A stretch of DNA of 64,000 bases from Dryocola clanedunensis_A (GCA_038405435.1 JBBYHZ010000002.1), one strand, 5' to 3'; numbered from the stretch's first letter, positions 51,300 to 60,924 are shown. A program made the numbers and translations. The notes: generated by a model from the sequence alone, not told the origin.

Positions 51300-51497
51300 A
51301 TGAGCCAGGATGAAGAGCGGGTACAGTTAATTGGTTGTGCTATAGGGGCTGCGGTAGTGAGTCTCATTGCGGAGGGGCTGGAGATTAACCGCGACAATAT
51401 AGTCAGTGAACTTCAGCGGCAGGGTAAAACGATTGGCGATGGGGTGGGCAGTATTATCAGCCACGAAGCGGTAGACATTGTTATGCGTGGCATCTGA
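51300..51497 (+). CDS. Small YmgB/AriR-like protein
   Basis: 65 residues, predicted two amphipathic helices: IGCAIGAAVVSLIAEGLEIN and DGVGSIISHEAVDIVMRGI. The pattern of spaced hydrophobics around an IN(R/N)xxI segment resembles the YmgB/AriR family (biofilm and acid-resistance regulators related to Hha), though identity is low. A GAGCGGG site precedes the ATG and a strong bidirectional terminator follows. Cytoplasmic; function not shown. Confidence 0.6.
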   Translation: MSQDEERVQLIGCAIGAAVVSLIAEGLEINRDNIVSELQRQGKTIGDGVGSIISHEAVDIVMRGI

Positions 51498-51508
51498 GGA
51501 TTAAAAAT

Positions 51509-51536
51509 AATAAGGCCTGCGCTTGCAGGCCTTATT
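51509..51536. terminator. Bidirectional terminator between the YmgB-like gene and ompN
   Basis: AATAAGGCCTGC (51509-51520) and GCAGGCCTTATT (51525-51536) form a perfect 12-bp stem with loop GCTT, between convergent genes. Confidence 0.88.
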
Positions 51537-51549
51537 AGCTATTGCGTCA

Positions 51550-52701
51550 TTAGAACTGGTAAACCAGGCCTAAAGCAACGATATCGTCGGTAGAGATGCC
51601 GTTGTCTTTGTAGAAGTGGTCGTCTTCGTCCAGCAGGTTGATTTTATAATCAACGTAGGTAGACATGTTCTTGTTGAAGTAATAGGTTGCGCCAACGTCT
51701 GCGTATTTAACCAGGTCTTTGTCGCCTGAGTCAGCGTGGAGTTTTTTAAGGCTGCTAGTGGTCACATTCAGATCCTTACCTTTAGACATCAGGAAAGAAA
51801 CTGCCGGACGCAGGCCGAAGTCGAACTGGTACTGTGCGGTCACTTCGAAGTTTTGGGTTTTATTCGCTACGCCGTTGCTGTCGCCGTAAGGCGTCATATT
51901 ACGGGTTTCGGAATACATGGTGGCCAGATAGATGTTGTTGGCATCGTATTTCAGGCCGGCAGTCCATGCGTCAGCCTTGTCGCCACCTGCGTTAGAGTAT
52001 TGATACTTCTGCTGATCGTTTGAACGATCGGACGACGCGTAAGCCGCACCGGCGCTGAAGCCCATGCCCAGATCGTAAGTAGATGACAGGCCCCAGCCGT
52101 CGCCGTTTTCATTGCGAACGTCGTTATCGCTGTTACGGTTGTTCGTACCTTCCTGATCGTTGCTCTTGCTTTCGTTAGCGCCCTGGTACTGAGCGGCGAT
52201 GCTCAGGCCGTCGACCAGACCGAAGAAATCGGTATTACGATAGGTTGCCACGCCGTTCGCACGGTTGGTCATGAAGTTATCGGCCTGGGAGTAAGAGTCG
52301 CCGCCGAACTCTGGCAGCATATCGGTCCAGCCTTCCACGTCGTACAGCACGCCGTAGTTACGGCCGTAGTCGAATGAGCCGTAGTCGCCGAATTTCAGGC
52401 CGGCAAACGCCAGACGGGTCCAGGAGTTATCACCGTTATTTTCGGTGTTGTTCGCCTGAACGTTATATTCCCACTGGCCGTAGCCGGTCAGCATATCGTT
52501 GATCTGGGTTTCACCCTTGAAGCCAACACGCACGTAGGTCTGGTCGCCATCTTTACCGGCATCATCAGAGAAATAATGCAGGCCATCAACTTTCCCATAA
52601 AGGTCCAGCTTATTACCGTCTTTATTATAAACTTCAGCTGCATGAACGGAACCCGCTGCCAGTAAGGCAGGGATAAGAAATGCCAATGTTTTTCTAAACA
52701 T
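51550..52701 (-). CDS. ompN: Outer-membrane porin OmpN
   Basis: 383 residues from the ATG at 52701, which has GAGGG upstream (E. coli OmpN 377). Signal peptide MFRKTLAFLIPALLAAGSVH plus A, mature AEVYNKDGN. Trimeric general porin with 16 strands; LHYFSDD near the start and the constriction loop TDMLPEFGGDSYSQADNFMT favour OmpN over OmpC/OmpF. It ends GLVYQF with terminal Phe. The usual neighbours dbpA and nifJ support the name. OmpN is often weakly expressed. Confidence 0.92.
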   Translation of the reverse strand: MFRKTLAFLIPALLAAGSVHAAEVYNKDGNKLDLYGKVDGLHYFSDDAGKDGDQTYVRVGFKGETQINDMLTGYGQWEYNVQANNTENNGDNSWTRLAFAGLKFGDYGSFDYGRNYGVLYDVEGWTDMLPEFGGDSYSQADNFMTNRANGVATYRNTDFFGLVDGLSIAAQYQGANESKSNDQEGTNNRNSDNDVRNENGDGWGLSSTYDLGMGFSAGAAYASSDRSNDQQKYQYSNAGGDKADAWTAGLKYDANNIYLATMYSETRNMTPYGDSNGVANKTQNFEVTAQYQFDFGLRPAVSFLMSKGKDLNVTTSSLKKLHADSGDKDLVKYADVGATYYFNKNMSTYVDYKINLLDEDDHFYKDNGISTDDIVALGLVYQF

Positions 52702-53177
52702 ACAGAACACCCTCTGAGTATAATTTTTATTAACTGTTTGCTTTATAAGCACACGAGATAGCTCGTGAACTAATCGTACTCAGATAGTTCAAATCCCTTT
52801 ACGCAGCAGTTGTAAGAAAAATAGCTATACCATGTCAATTTATCACGACTGAAACCTTCATTATCTTTATGAATGAATGAGTTATAATCATCAGTGCATG
52901 TATATTTACCTTCCCTGGCGTTTGTTTAAGACAATATTTCTTTATTTTATCGGCTGATAGATTGTTTATCAGAGGGGCAATGAATGCTGAGGCGAGTTTT
53001 ATTGTGGCTTATTTTTAACCGCCCGGATTATTAAATGTGATTTCACTCCCAAATAGTTTGGTTACATTTCACGAGGGGATAAAACGTGATCTGATGCAGA
53101 GAAATGACCCCATCACCCGATTCTGCTAGACTACGCGCCAGCCGCTGCGTGCCAGCCCATCTAGTGAGAGTAATACT
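52702..53177. other. 476-base gap between ompN and dbpA
   Basis: AT-rich. A perfect TATAAT on the plus strand (52883-52888) and a small stem CTGATA/TATCAG (52952-52970 region) are visible, but no open frame with a ribosome site and no terminator-ended small RNA. The MicC small RNA found upstream of ompN in E. coli was looked for and not recognised. Confidence 0.4.
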
Positions 53178-54551
53178 GTGACATCTTTTTCTACCCTAAA
53201 CGTCCTGCCTGCGGAACAAATCGCCAACCTTAATGAGCTGGGCTATCTGTCCATGACGCCCGTTCAGGCGGCCGCGCTGCCCGCTATCCTCGCAGGGAAA
53301 GATGTCCGTGCGCAGGCGAAGACCGGCAGCGGCAAAACCGCCGCCTTCGGCCTCGGTCTGCTGCAGCACATTGATGCCAGCCAGTTCATCACCCAGTCGC
53401 TGGTGCTGTGCCCAACGCGCGAGCTGGCGGATCAGGTTGCCAAAGAGCTGCGCCGTCTGGCTCGTTACATGCCGAATATTAAAATTCTGACGCTGTGCGG
53501 CGGCCAGCCGTTTGGCGTCCAGCGCGACTCGCTGACCCATGCCCCGCACGTTATTGTGGCCACGCCAGGCCGCCTGCTGGACCATCTGAAGAAAGAGACC
53601 GTCAGGCTGGATGCGCTGCAAACATTGGTACTGGACGAAGCGGACCGCATGCTGGATATGGGCTTCGCGGACGCTATTGATGAAGTTATCAGCCACGCGC
53701 CGGAAAAGCGCCAGACGCTGCTGTTTTCCGCCACCTGGCCAACCGCCATCGCTGCAATCAGCTCCCGCGTTCAGCGTGAGCCACTGACCATCGAAATCGA
53801 TTCAGTCGATGAGCTGCCCTCCGTTGAACAACAGTTCTTCGAAGTCTCCCGCGGCGGTAAAATTGGCCTGCTGCAAAAGCTGCTCAGCAAGCATCAGCCC
53901 GCTTCCTGCGTCGTTTTCTGCAATACCAAAAAAGATTGCCAGGCCGTCTGCGACGCGCTGAGCGAAAGTAACCAGAGCGTACTGGCGCTGCACGGCGATA
54001 TGGAACAGCGTGACCGCGACCAGACGCTGGTGCGCTTTGCCAACGGCAGCAGCCGCGTGCTGGTGGCGACGGACGTTGCCGCGCGCGGGCTGGATATTAA
54101 AGCCCTGGAAATGGTCATTAACTATGAACTGTCCTGGGATCCTGAAGTGCACGTCCACCGCATTGGCCGTACCGCGCGTGCGGGGCAGAGCGGTCTTGCC
54201 ATCAGCTTCTGTGCGCCGGAAGAAGCCCAGCGCGCAAGCGTGCTGGCGGACATGCTGCATTTGTCCCTGAACTGGCAGCAGGCACCCACCGGCATCACCA
54301 TTAAGCCGCTTGAAGCCGAAATGGCGACGCTGTGCATCGACGGCGGCAAGAAAGCGAAAATGCGCCCCGGCGATATTCTCGGCGCGCTGACGGGGGATAT
54401 GGGGCTGGCAGGGGCGGATATCGGCAAGATAGACGTGCATCCTGTCCACGTTTACGTTGCCGTGCGTCAGTCAGTTGCCCGCCACGCCTGGAAGCAGCTG
54501 CAGCAGGGCAAGATTAAGGGTAAATCCGTTAAGGTTCGTTTGTTGAAATAA
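53178..54551 (+). CDS. dbpA: DEAD-box RNA helicase DbpA
   Basis: 457 residues, the length of E. coli DbpA, from a GTG at 53178. RecA-like domain 1: AKTGSGKT, PTRELA, LDEADRM, SAT. Domain 2: VATDVAARGLD, HRIGRTARAG. The C-terminal RNA-binding domain (about 380-457) directs it to hairpin 92 of 23S rRNA during 50S assembly. Confidence 0.97.
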   Translation: MTSFSTLNVLPAEQIANLNELGYLSMTPVQAAALPAILAGKDVRAQAKTGSGKTAAFGLGLLQHIDASQFITQSLVLCPTRELADQVAKELRRLARYMPNIKILTLCGGQPFGVQRDSLTHAPHVIVATPGRLLDHLKKETVRLDALQTLVLDEADRMLDMGFADAIDEVISHAPEKRQTLLFSATWPTAIAAISSRVQREPLTIEIDSVDELPSVEQQFFEVSRGGKIGLLQKLLSKHQPASCVVFCNTKKDCQAVCDALSESNQSVLALHGDMEQRDRDQTLVRFANGSSRVLVATDVAARGLDIKALEMVINYELSWDPEVHVHRIGRTARAGQSGLAISFCAPEEAQRASVLADMLHLSLNWQQAPTGITIKPLEAEMATLCIDGGKKAKMRPGDILGALTGDMGLAGADIGKIDVHPVHVYVAVRQSVARHAWKQLQQGKIKGKSVKVRLLK

Positions 54552-54557
54552 AGAGAG

Positions 54558-54609
54558 TGCCGGATGACGTCCTGTCGACAAAGAATACCTGGCAGGATGT
54601 CATCCGGCA
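54558..54609. repeat. Long REP-like inverted repeat after dbpA
   Basis: The 17-base arms at 54558-54574 (TGCCGGATGACGTCCTG) and 54593-54609 (CAGGATGTCATCCGGCA) pair with one mismatch. It starts 7 bases after the dbpA stop and lacks a T run. Probably a REP-derived 3' stabiliser or weak terminator. Downstream, 54610-54930 is AT-rich and shows no convincing gene; it should hold the promoter of the next gene. Confidence 0.65.
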
Positions 54610-54946
54610 GTTCACCAATCAGCATCTGGAGGATGCCGTACTGCCAATAAACTGTATGTTCGTCACAAAGTGCGGCTGGCACAGAAAAATATTTTGCCCG
54701 GAAACTCCCAAAATAATGGGGGATTTAATCAAAATGAATGAATAGTCTCGTTTTGATAAGTTTCGCAGTTTGCCTGTCCTGCTTCAATTTGACGCTGCTC
54801 ATCCCGCCTTGCTCCGTGAATAATAATCTCTCTTTTTCTCGCTATGATATTAATCTGGCATGAGCCCTCTTTTTTAACGGGTTGACAACCCTTGCCGGGA
54901 GGATTAAAAATCATCCATCATTTCAATCTGGAAAAGGATGTTTATT

Positions 54947-56218
54947 ATGAGTGGCTATAATGCAGTCCTGGCAAGAAATACAATTAATGACCCGAATAAA
55001 AATGGCTTACAGTCGGATAGCGTCGCTTTTTCCCATTATAATAACCTTTCAGCACAGCTACCCATAGTGCCAGCCACGGGAAAGTTGATAGAAGGTGGGG
55101 TTAAAGAACAGGCTGGGCAGTGTTTTAAGAATATCAAATCCATTCTGGAAAGTATTAATCATTCCTTAAATGATGTTGTCAGATTAACGGTCTTTATTCG
55201 AAATATAAAAGATATCGAAGTTATCAATGAAGTTTATAAAACTTACTTCCCGGCTTATGTTCCGGCCAGAACAATAGTTGCCGTTGCCGCCTTACCGATG
55301 AATGCTCTGCTGCAAATTGAAGCGCTAATTACCAACGGCGAAGGTACTATTCCCAACGCCCCGCAGGCTGGCGATCTCATCAAGCTGACTAATAATACCG
55401 GCACTGCGCCGCTTTGCCCGTTGTCAGCGCAGACTGTCTCTTTCTCTCACTACAACAACCTTACCGCGCAGCTGCCCATCGATCCGACATCAGGCAGGTT
55501 AGTAGCAGGGGGGATAAAAGAGCAGGCCGCGCAGTGTTTAAAAAATATTAAAGCGATTTTAGAAAGTATAAACGTGCCATTCGATGATATCGTTAAAACG
55601 ACCGTCTTTATTAAAAACATTTCGGATATCGAAGCGGTAAACGCAGTGTATAAAACCTTCTTCCCGGACTCCGCAATTGCCAGAGCGGTCGGTTATTTCC
55701 CGGCGAGAACGGTAGTGGCCGCTTCAGCGTTGCCGATGGATGCTTTGGTACAAATTGAGGCTGTTGTCTCCCACGGCGACGGGACGCCGCCACAGGCGAT
55801 TGAAGATCGGCACGGGCTTATTATTGAGGCGCATAATACTAACGATGCGCCACTCTGCCCGTTATCCACGCAAACGGTCGCTTTCTCTCATTACAATAAT
55901 ATTTTGGCGCAGCTACCTTTACACCCGGCAAGCGGCAAGATTGTTGCTGGCGGCATAAAAGAGCAGGCCGAACAGTGCCTGAAGAATATAAAGACAATTA
56001 TTGAAAGCGTTAACCATACGATGGATGATGTCGTGAAAATTAATATCTTCCTCAAGAATATAACGGATCTGGATGCCGTAGATGAGGTTTATAAAAAATA
56101 CTTCGTAAACGTCGTTCCGGCTCGCAGAGTCGTTGGTGTATCCGCCTTACTTCAGGATGCGCTTATTCAGATTGATGCGATAGTCTCAAACGCGGAAGGA
56201 ACGCCGCCACGGGCGTAA
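54947..56218 (+). CDS. Three RidA (YjgF/YER057c/UK114) domains in one chain
   Basis: 423 residues from the ATG at 54947, which has AAGGA 8 bases before it; the ATG at 54938 overlaps that site. Three repeats of about 125-140 residues each begin with FSHYNN (about 28, 166 and 314), continue AQLP...GG(V/I)KEQA.QC.KNIK, and end in a PAR-containing strand. RidA is normally a homotrimer of single domains that hydrolyses enamine/imine intermediates, using an Arg in PAR (Arg108, Arg254, Arg393 here) and an acidic residue (Glu125, Glu271, but Asp410). The middle unit has an insertion before its PAR. So one chain could fold as a whole trimer. The gene is more AT-rich than its neighbours. Substrate unknown. 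Confidence 0.85.
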   Translation: MSGYNAVLARNTINDPNKNGLQSDSVAFSHYNNLSAQLPIVPATGKLIEGGVKEQAGQCFKNIKSILESINHSLNDVVRLTVFIRNIKDIEVINEVYKTYFPAYVPARTIVAVAALPMNALLQIEALITNGEGTIPNAPQAGDLIKLTNNTGTAPLCPLSAQTVSFSHYNNLTAQLPIDPTSGRLVAGGIKEQAAQCLKNIKAILESINVPFDDIVKTTVFIKNISDIEAVNAVYKTFFPDSAIARAVGYFPARTVVAASALPMDALVQIEAVVSHGDGTPPQAIEDRHGLIIEAHNTNDAPLCPLSTQTVAFSHYNNILAQLPLHPASGKIVAGGIKEQAEQCLKNIKTIIESVNHTMDDVVKINIFLKNITDLDAVDEVYKKYFVNVVPARRVVGVSALLQDALIQIDAIVSNAEGTPPRA

Positions 56219-56232
56219 CGGAAAGGAAATAC

Positions 56233-56274
56233 TGCGGGGGAAATCGGCCTGCGTCACAGGCGGTTCCCCCCGCA
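56233..56274. terminator. Large GC hairpin between the triple-RidA gene and nifJ
   Basis: TGCGGGGG (56233-56240) pairs with CCCCCGCA (56267-56274), with an inner GCCTG/CAGGC stem. It lies between convergent stops; T runs are lacking, so it is a probable but unusual bidirectional terminator. Confidence 0.6.
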
Positions 56275-56281
56275 ATGGGCA

Positions 56282-59200
56282 TTACTCGCTACCGGCTTTT
56301 TCGGCTTTACCTGCCATCCGGGCCAGGAAGTCATACCTCTTTTGCAAATCCTCTGCCGCATCCTTCCACAGCTGCTCGGCAACGTCCGGCTGCTGGGCGT
56401 TCAGGCGGCGGAAGCGCTGCTCTTTCATCAGCGTATCGGCCAGCGCGTCCGACGGCGGACGGGAATCCAGCGCCAGCGGCAGCTTGCCTTCGTCCGCGCG
56501 GCGCGGGTCGAAGCGGTAGAGCGGCCAGAAGCCGGTCGCGGTGAGCTGGCGCATCTGATCGTGGCTCAGGGCCAGATCGTAACCGTGCTCCTCGCACGGG
56601 CTGTAGGCAATAATCAGCGACGGGCCAGGATAGGCCTCCGCTTCCTGAATCGCCTTCACCGTCTGGTTCAGCTGTGCGCCAAGCGAGATTTGCGCCACAT
56701 AAACATGCCCGTACATCATCATGCTGACGCCGAGATCTTTACGTGCTTTGCGCTTGCCGTGCTCGCCAAACTTGGTGACCGCGCCGAGCGGCGTGGCTTT
56801 CGACGCCTGGCCGCCGGTGTTGGAGTAACACTGGGTATCCAGCACCAGAATGTTGACGTTTTCAGTCAGGCTCAGGACGTGATCAAGGCCGCCGAAGCCG
56901 ATGTCATACGCCCAGCCGTCGCCGCCAATCAGCCAGATAGATTTCTCTACCAGCGCGTCGGCGTCGGTGAGCAGCTGACGGGCATCCGCGTCATCCACGT
57001 TAGCCAGATGCTGGCGCAGAGCGACAACCTGCTCGCGGCGAACTTCCGGGGTAGCCTCAGCGTGAAGCTGCTCGTTGAGCTCCGCTGGCAGCCGGTCGGC
57101 GAATTTTTCCAGCAGGCGCATCACGCGGGCGCGGTGCTGATCGACAGTCAGGCGGAAGCCGAGCCCAAATTCGGCGTTGTCCTCAAACAGCGAGTTCGCC
57201 CAGGCCGGGCCGCGCCCGTTGGCGTCGGTGGTGTACGGCGTGGAGGGCAGGTTGCCGCCATAAATCGATGAGCAGCCGGTGGCGTTGGCAATCAGCATGC
57301 GGTCGCCGTAAAGCTGGGTGAGCAGCTTGATGTAAGGCGTCTCGCCGCAGCCGGAGCAGGCACCGGAATACTCGAACAGCGGCTGGAGCAGCTGCGAAGT
57401 ACGGATGTCGATACGCTCCAGGCTGGTGCGCTCCATCTCCGGCATGCTGAGGAAGAAATCGTAGTTCTCTTTCTCTTCTTCAACGTGCTCAAGGCGCGAC
57501 ATCATGTTGATGGCCTTGATTTCCGGGTTCTGGCGATCTTTCGCCGGGCAGACTTCCACGCACAGGTTACAGCCGGTGCAGTCCTCTGGCGCGACCTGAA
57601 GCACGTATTTCTGGCCTTTCATGTCGCGGGACTTCACGTCCAGCGATTGCAGGGCGGCAGGTGCGTGCTCCATGACGTCCGGCTGAACCACCTTCGCGCG
57701 GATTGCCGAGTGCGGGCATGCCGCAACGCAGTGGTTACACTGGGTGCAGATGTCCGGCTTCCAGATAGGGATCTCTTCGGCAATATTGCGTTTTTCCCAC
57801 TGGGTGGTGCCCATCGGCCAGGTGCCGTCCGGCGGCAGGGCGGAAACGGGCAGGGCGTCGCCCAGACCTGCCAGCATGGCTGCGGTAACAGTTTTGACGA
57901 AATCCGGTGCCGCATCGGATACCACCGGCGGGCGCATCGGGCTGCTTTCGTTCACGTCCTGGAGCTGAACCTCCGCCAGGGATTCGCGGGCCAGCGCCAG
58001 CGCCTGCCAGTTACGCTCGACCAGCTCCTGGCCTTTGCTGCTGTAGCTTTTGGCAATCGCGCCCTGTAACTCGGCCAGCGCGCTGTCCCCCGGCAGGATG
58101 TTAGTCAGATGGAAGAACGCCATCTGCATGACGGTGTTGATACGCGCGCCAAGCTGGCATTCACGGGCGATTTTCGCTGCGTTAACAACAAAGAAGCGCG
58201 CCTTCTTCTGGTTTAATACCGCCTGCACTTCCTGAGGCAGCCGGTGCCAGACCTCATCCGCGCCGTAAGGCGTATTGAGCAGGAAGATCCCGCCGGGCTT
58301 CAGGCGCTCCGCCATCTGGTACTTGTCGATAAACTGCAGCTGGTGGCAGCCGACAAAGTCAGCCCGGTCGATCAGATAGGTGGCGTTGATCGGCTGCTCG
58401 CTGACGCGCAGGTGGGAAACCGTCAGGCCGCCAGCCTTCTTCGAGTCATAAACGAAATAGCCCTGGGTAAAGAACGGCGTCGAGTTACCGATGATTTTAA
58501 TGTTGTTTTTGGTTGCCGAGACGCTGCCGTCGCTGCCCAGACCGTAAAACAGCGCTTCCAGCTTCGAGCGGGACGGCAGGGTGTTTTCCGGCAGCGGCAG
58601 GGATAGGTTGGTCACGTCGTCGTAAATGCCGACGGTAAAGCGAGGGCGGGGCTTCGCCTCTTTCAGCTCGTTAAACACCGCCAGCACGCAGTCCGGGCCA
58701 AACTCTTTGGAGGAGAGACCATAGCGCCCGCCAATCACGCGCGGCAGCGTTTCGCGGTCGCCACGGTTGAAGGCTTCGGCAAGCGAGGTCATCACGTCCA
58801 GATACAGCGGCTCCGCCAGCGCGCCGGGCTCTTTAGTTCTGTCGAGCACCGCAACGTGACGGGCGCTTTGCGGCAGTACTTCCAGCAGATGGTCCGCAGA
58901 GAAAGGACGGAACAGGCGAACTTTAAGGACGCCAACTTTTTCGCCGTGCTGTAAAAGCTCATCAACCACTTCTTCGCAGGTGCCGATTGCGGAACCCATC
59001 AGGATAATCACGCGTTCGGCCTGCGGGTGGCCGTAGTATTCAAATGGACGATACTGGCGCCCGGTTGCGGCGGCGAAGCTGTCCATCGCCTGCTCTACAT
59101 GTTCGTAAACCGCGTTGTACCACGGGTTCGTCGCCTCGCGGGACTGGAAATAGGTGTCCGGGTTCGCAGAGGTACCGCGAATAACTGGATGATCCGGGTT

Positions 59201-59812
59201 CAGCGCCCGGGCACGGTGTTCGTCAATCTCCTTTTGCGGCAGAAGATCCAGAATGGTGCTGTCCGCCAGCGGAGCAATCTTGTTGATTTCGTGGGAGGTG
59301 CGGAAGCCGTCGAAGAAGTGAATAAACGGCACGCGGCTTTTCAGCGTCGCAATGTGCGAAATCAGCGCGAAGTCCTGTGCTTCCTGGACGCTGCTGGCGC
59401 AAAGCATGGCGCAACCGGTCTGGCGAATGGCCATCACATCCGAATGGTCGCCAAAAATAGACAGCGCGTGGGTTGCCACCGTACGGGCGGCTACGTGCAG
59501 TACAAACGGCGTTAGCTGCCCGGCCAGCTTGTACAGCGTGGGGATCATCAGCAGTAAACCCTGCGATGACGTAAAGGAAGTGGAGAGGGCGCCAGTTTGT
59601 AGCGCGCCGTGCACGGTAGCGATAGCCCCGGCCTCGGACTGCATCTCTACCACGCGGGGAGTATCACCCCAGACGTTTTTACGGTCATCCCCGGACCAGG
59701 CATCCGCCAGCTCGGCCATTGTCGAACTAGGAGTGATCGGGTAAATGGCAATAACCTCACTGGCACGAAACGCCACGGAGGCGACCGCACCATTGCCGTC
59801 GATAGTGATCAT
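56282..59812 (-). CDS. nifJ: Pyruvate:flavodoxin/ferredoxin oxidoreductase NifJ (YdbK)
   Basis: 1176 residues from the ATG at 59812 (E. coli YdbK 1174); an upstream in-frame start adds 26 unrelated residues. Order: pyrimidine-binding domain (MITIDGNGAVASVAFRASE, EMQSEAGA), transketolase C-like domain, gamma domain, two [4Fe-4S] ferredoxin motifs CTQCNHCVAACP and CTGCNLCVEVCP, and the thiamine-diphosphate domain with GACSGCGE, GGDGWAYDIGFGGLDH and the C-terminal cysteine. It turns pyruvate and CoA into acetyl-CoA and CO2 with low-potential electrons passed to flavodoxin or ferredoxin. Confidence 0.96.
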   Translation of the reverse strand: MITIDGNGAVASVAFRASEVIAIYPITPSSTMAELADAWSGDDRKNVWGDTPRVVEMQSEAGAIATVHGALQTGALSTSFTSSQGLLLMIPTLYKLAGQLTPFVLHVAARTVATHALSIFGDHSDVMAIRQTGCAMLCASSVQEAQDFALISHIATLKSRVPFIHFFDGFRTSHEINKIAPLADSTILDLLPQKEIDEHRARALNPDHPVIRGTSANPDTYFQSREATNPWYNAVYEHVEQAMDSFAAATGRQYRPFEYYGHPQAERVIILMGSAIGTCEEVVDELLQHGEKVGVLKVRLFRPFSADHLLEVLPQSARHVAVLDRTKEPGALAEPLYLDVMTSLAEAFNRGDRETLPRVIGGRYGLSSKEFGPDCVLAVFNELKEAKPRPRFTVGIYDDVTNLSLPLPENTLPSRSKLEALFYGLGSDGSVSATKNNIKIIGNSTPFFTQGYFVYDSKKAGGLTVSHLRVSEQPINATYLIDRADFVGCHQLQFIDKYQMAERLKPGGIFLLNTPYGADEVWHRLPQEVQAVLNQKKARFFVVNAAKIARECQLGARINTVMQMAFFHLTNILPGDSALAELQGAIAKSYSSKGQELVERNWQALALARESLAEVQLQDVNESSPMRPPVVSDAAPDFVKTVTAAMLAGLGDALPVSALPPDGTWPMGTTQWEKRNIAEEIPIWKPDICTQCNHCVAACPHSAIRAKVVQPDVMEHAPAALQSLDVKSRDMKGQKYVLQVAPEDCTGCNLCVEVCPAKDRQNPEIKAINMMSRLEHVEEEKENYDFFLSMPEMERTSLERIDIRTSQLLQPLFEYSGACSGCGETPYIKLLTQLYGDRMLIANATGCSSIYGGNLPSTPYTTDANGRGPAWANSLFEDNAEFGLGFRLTVDQHRARVMRLLEKFADRLPAELNEQLHAEATPEVRREQVVALRQHLANVDDADARQLLTDADALVEKSIWLIGGDGWAYDIGFGGLDHVLSLTENVNILVLDTQCYSNTGGQASKATPLGAVTKFGEHGKRKARKDLGVSMMMYGHVYVAQISLGAQLNQTVKAIQEAEAYPGPSLIIAYSPCEEHGYDLALSHDQMRQLTATGFWPLYRFDPRRADEGKLPLALDSRPPSDALADTLMKEQRFRRLNAQQPDVAEQLWKDAAEDLQKRYDFLARMAGKAEKAGSE

Positions 59813-60091
59813 ATGGTTGCTCTCATTGCGCAAAGATAAAAGACCCGCATAACCTCGGCGAGCCGAAGAATAATGCTTTAAGTCTAGCAAAGGGCGGGAA
59901 GCGCGATTTTCGCTTTTGTGTGATGGTTATTGGCGGAATGAATAATCCCGACCAGGAATTATCTGGAGTTTTATCCTAAAAGGTGACCGGCAATACAAAT
60001 TTAGACACTTTTTGTTGCGTGTCGCCCTCGACCCCGGCAGGGCTGGCGCTTATGATTCATAGGTTTTGCAACGTTCAGGGGGAGAAGAGGA

Positions 60092-60373
60092 ATGCGCGCT
60101 GCGTTTTTAGCCGGCTGTGCCGCACTGGTGTTATCCACATCGCTGTTAACGGCATGTAGTAGTGAACCACCGCAACAGGCAACGGCTGCCCACGTTCCAC
60201 CGGGAATGAGAGCGGCGATGTCAGGTCAGAGTGAGGCGAATTGCGCAATGATTGGCGGGACGTTAAGCGTGGCTCGTCAGCTGGACGGCTCGTCTGTGGG
60301 CATGTGCGCCATGCCCAACGGCAAACGCTGTAGCGAGAACGCGCTTGCCGCCGGAACCTGCGGGTCTTACTAG
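60092..60373 (+). CDS. ydbJ: DUF333 lipoprotein YdbJ
   Basis: 93 residues (E. coli 88). Lipoprotein signal ending in lipobox LLTAC (Cys22). The C-terminal half is the DUF333 hemolysin-like domain with three cysteines: ANCAMIGG, GMCAMPNGKRCSE, GTCGSY. Function unknown. The stop is two bases from the stop of convergent hslJ. Confidence 0.92.
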   Translation: MRAAFLAGCAALVLSTSLLTACSSEPPQQATAAHVPPGMRAAMSGQSEANCAMIGGTLSVARQLDGSSVGMCAMPNGKRCSENALAAGTCGSY

Positions 60374-60375
60374 TC

Positions 60376-60801
60376 TTAGTTGACCAGATCGGCCAGCTTA
60401 TACACTAAGGTGTGCTGGCTGGTTTTCAGCGTCAGCTGCTGTTTCGCTAAATCTACCTTCGCGCCGCTGGTCAGCATGTCGTTAATCATATGATCCAGCT
60501 CGTTGAGCTGCGGCTCCACGCACATCATCATGGTCATACCCAGGCCTTTCGCCGACAGGGTGTTATCTTTCAGCGTTGCCTGCCCCATAAAGCGGTTACA
60601 CATCGCGCCATAAACATGCATATTTTCACCGAAGCTCAGCTCCGGCACGCGTTTAATGCCGGTCAGCGGTTTGCCGTCTACGCTTTGCAGCACGTAGCGG
60701 TGATGCTGTAAATCCTGGGCGGTGACCGTTCCTTTGTCACCGGGCTGCGCACAGCCCGCCAGCACCATGGTAGCCAGCATCAGTGAAGCTAATTTTTTCA
60801 T
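60376..60801 (-). CDS. hslJ: META-domain lipoprotein HslJ
   Basis: 141 residues (E. coli 140). Lipoprotein signal with lipobox VLAGC (Cys17). META domain with MCNRF and MMMCVEP. A heat-inducible outer-membrane lipoprotein linked to novobiocin tolerance in E. coli. AGAAG precedes the ATG. Confidence 0.93.
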   Translation of the reverse strand: MKKLASLMLATMVLAGCAQPGDKGTVTAQDLQHHRYVLQSVDGKPLTGIKRVPELSFGENMHVYGAMCNRFMGQATLKDNTLSAKGLGMTMMMCVEPQLNELDHMINDMLTSGAKVDLAKQQLTLKTSQHTLVYKLADLVN

Positions 60802-60924
60802 TTCTTCTCCCTAAGGTATTGATTTCGTCAATGAGTTGGCGCCACTGTGGCAAAAAGCGGGCCGGGTTGCAGTAAGGATAATCTTAAAAATATTCGGTGG
60901 ATGACACCCTGCGGCTTACTGCCG

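Noticed and set aside
52702..53177. A MicC small RNA divergent from ompN, as in E. coli
   Set aside because: The expected 5' stretch and GC terminator of MicC could not be found on either strand; only a TATAAT hexamer is visible.
53041..53177. CRISPR-like or other direct repeat array upstream of dbpA
   Set aside because: No repeated unit longer than chance was seen here or anywhere else in the window apart from REP-type palindromes.
54557..54745. 62-codon frame after dbpA
   Set aside because: It starts inside the REP-like inverted repeat, has no ribosome binding site and no recognisable features.
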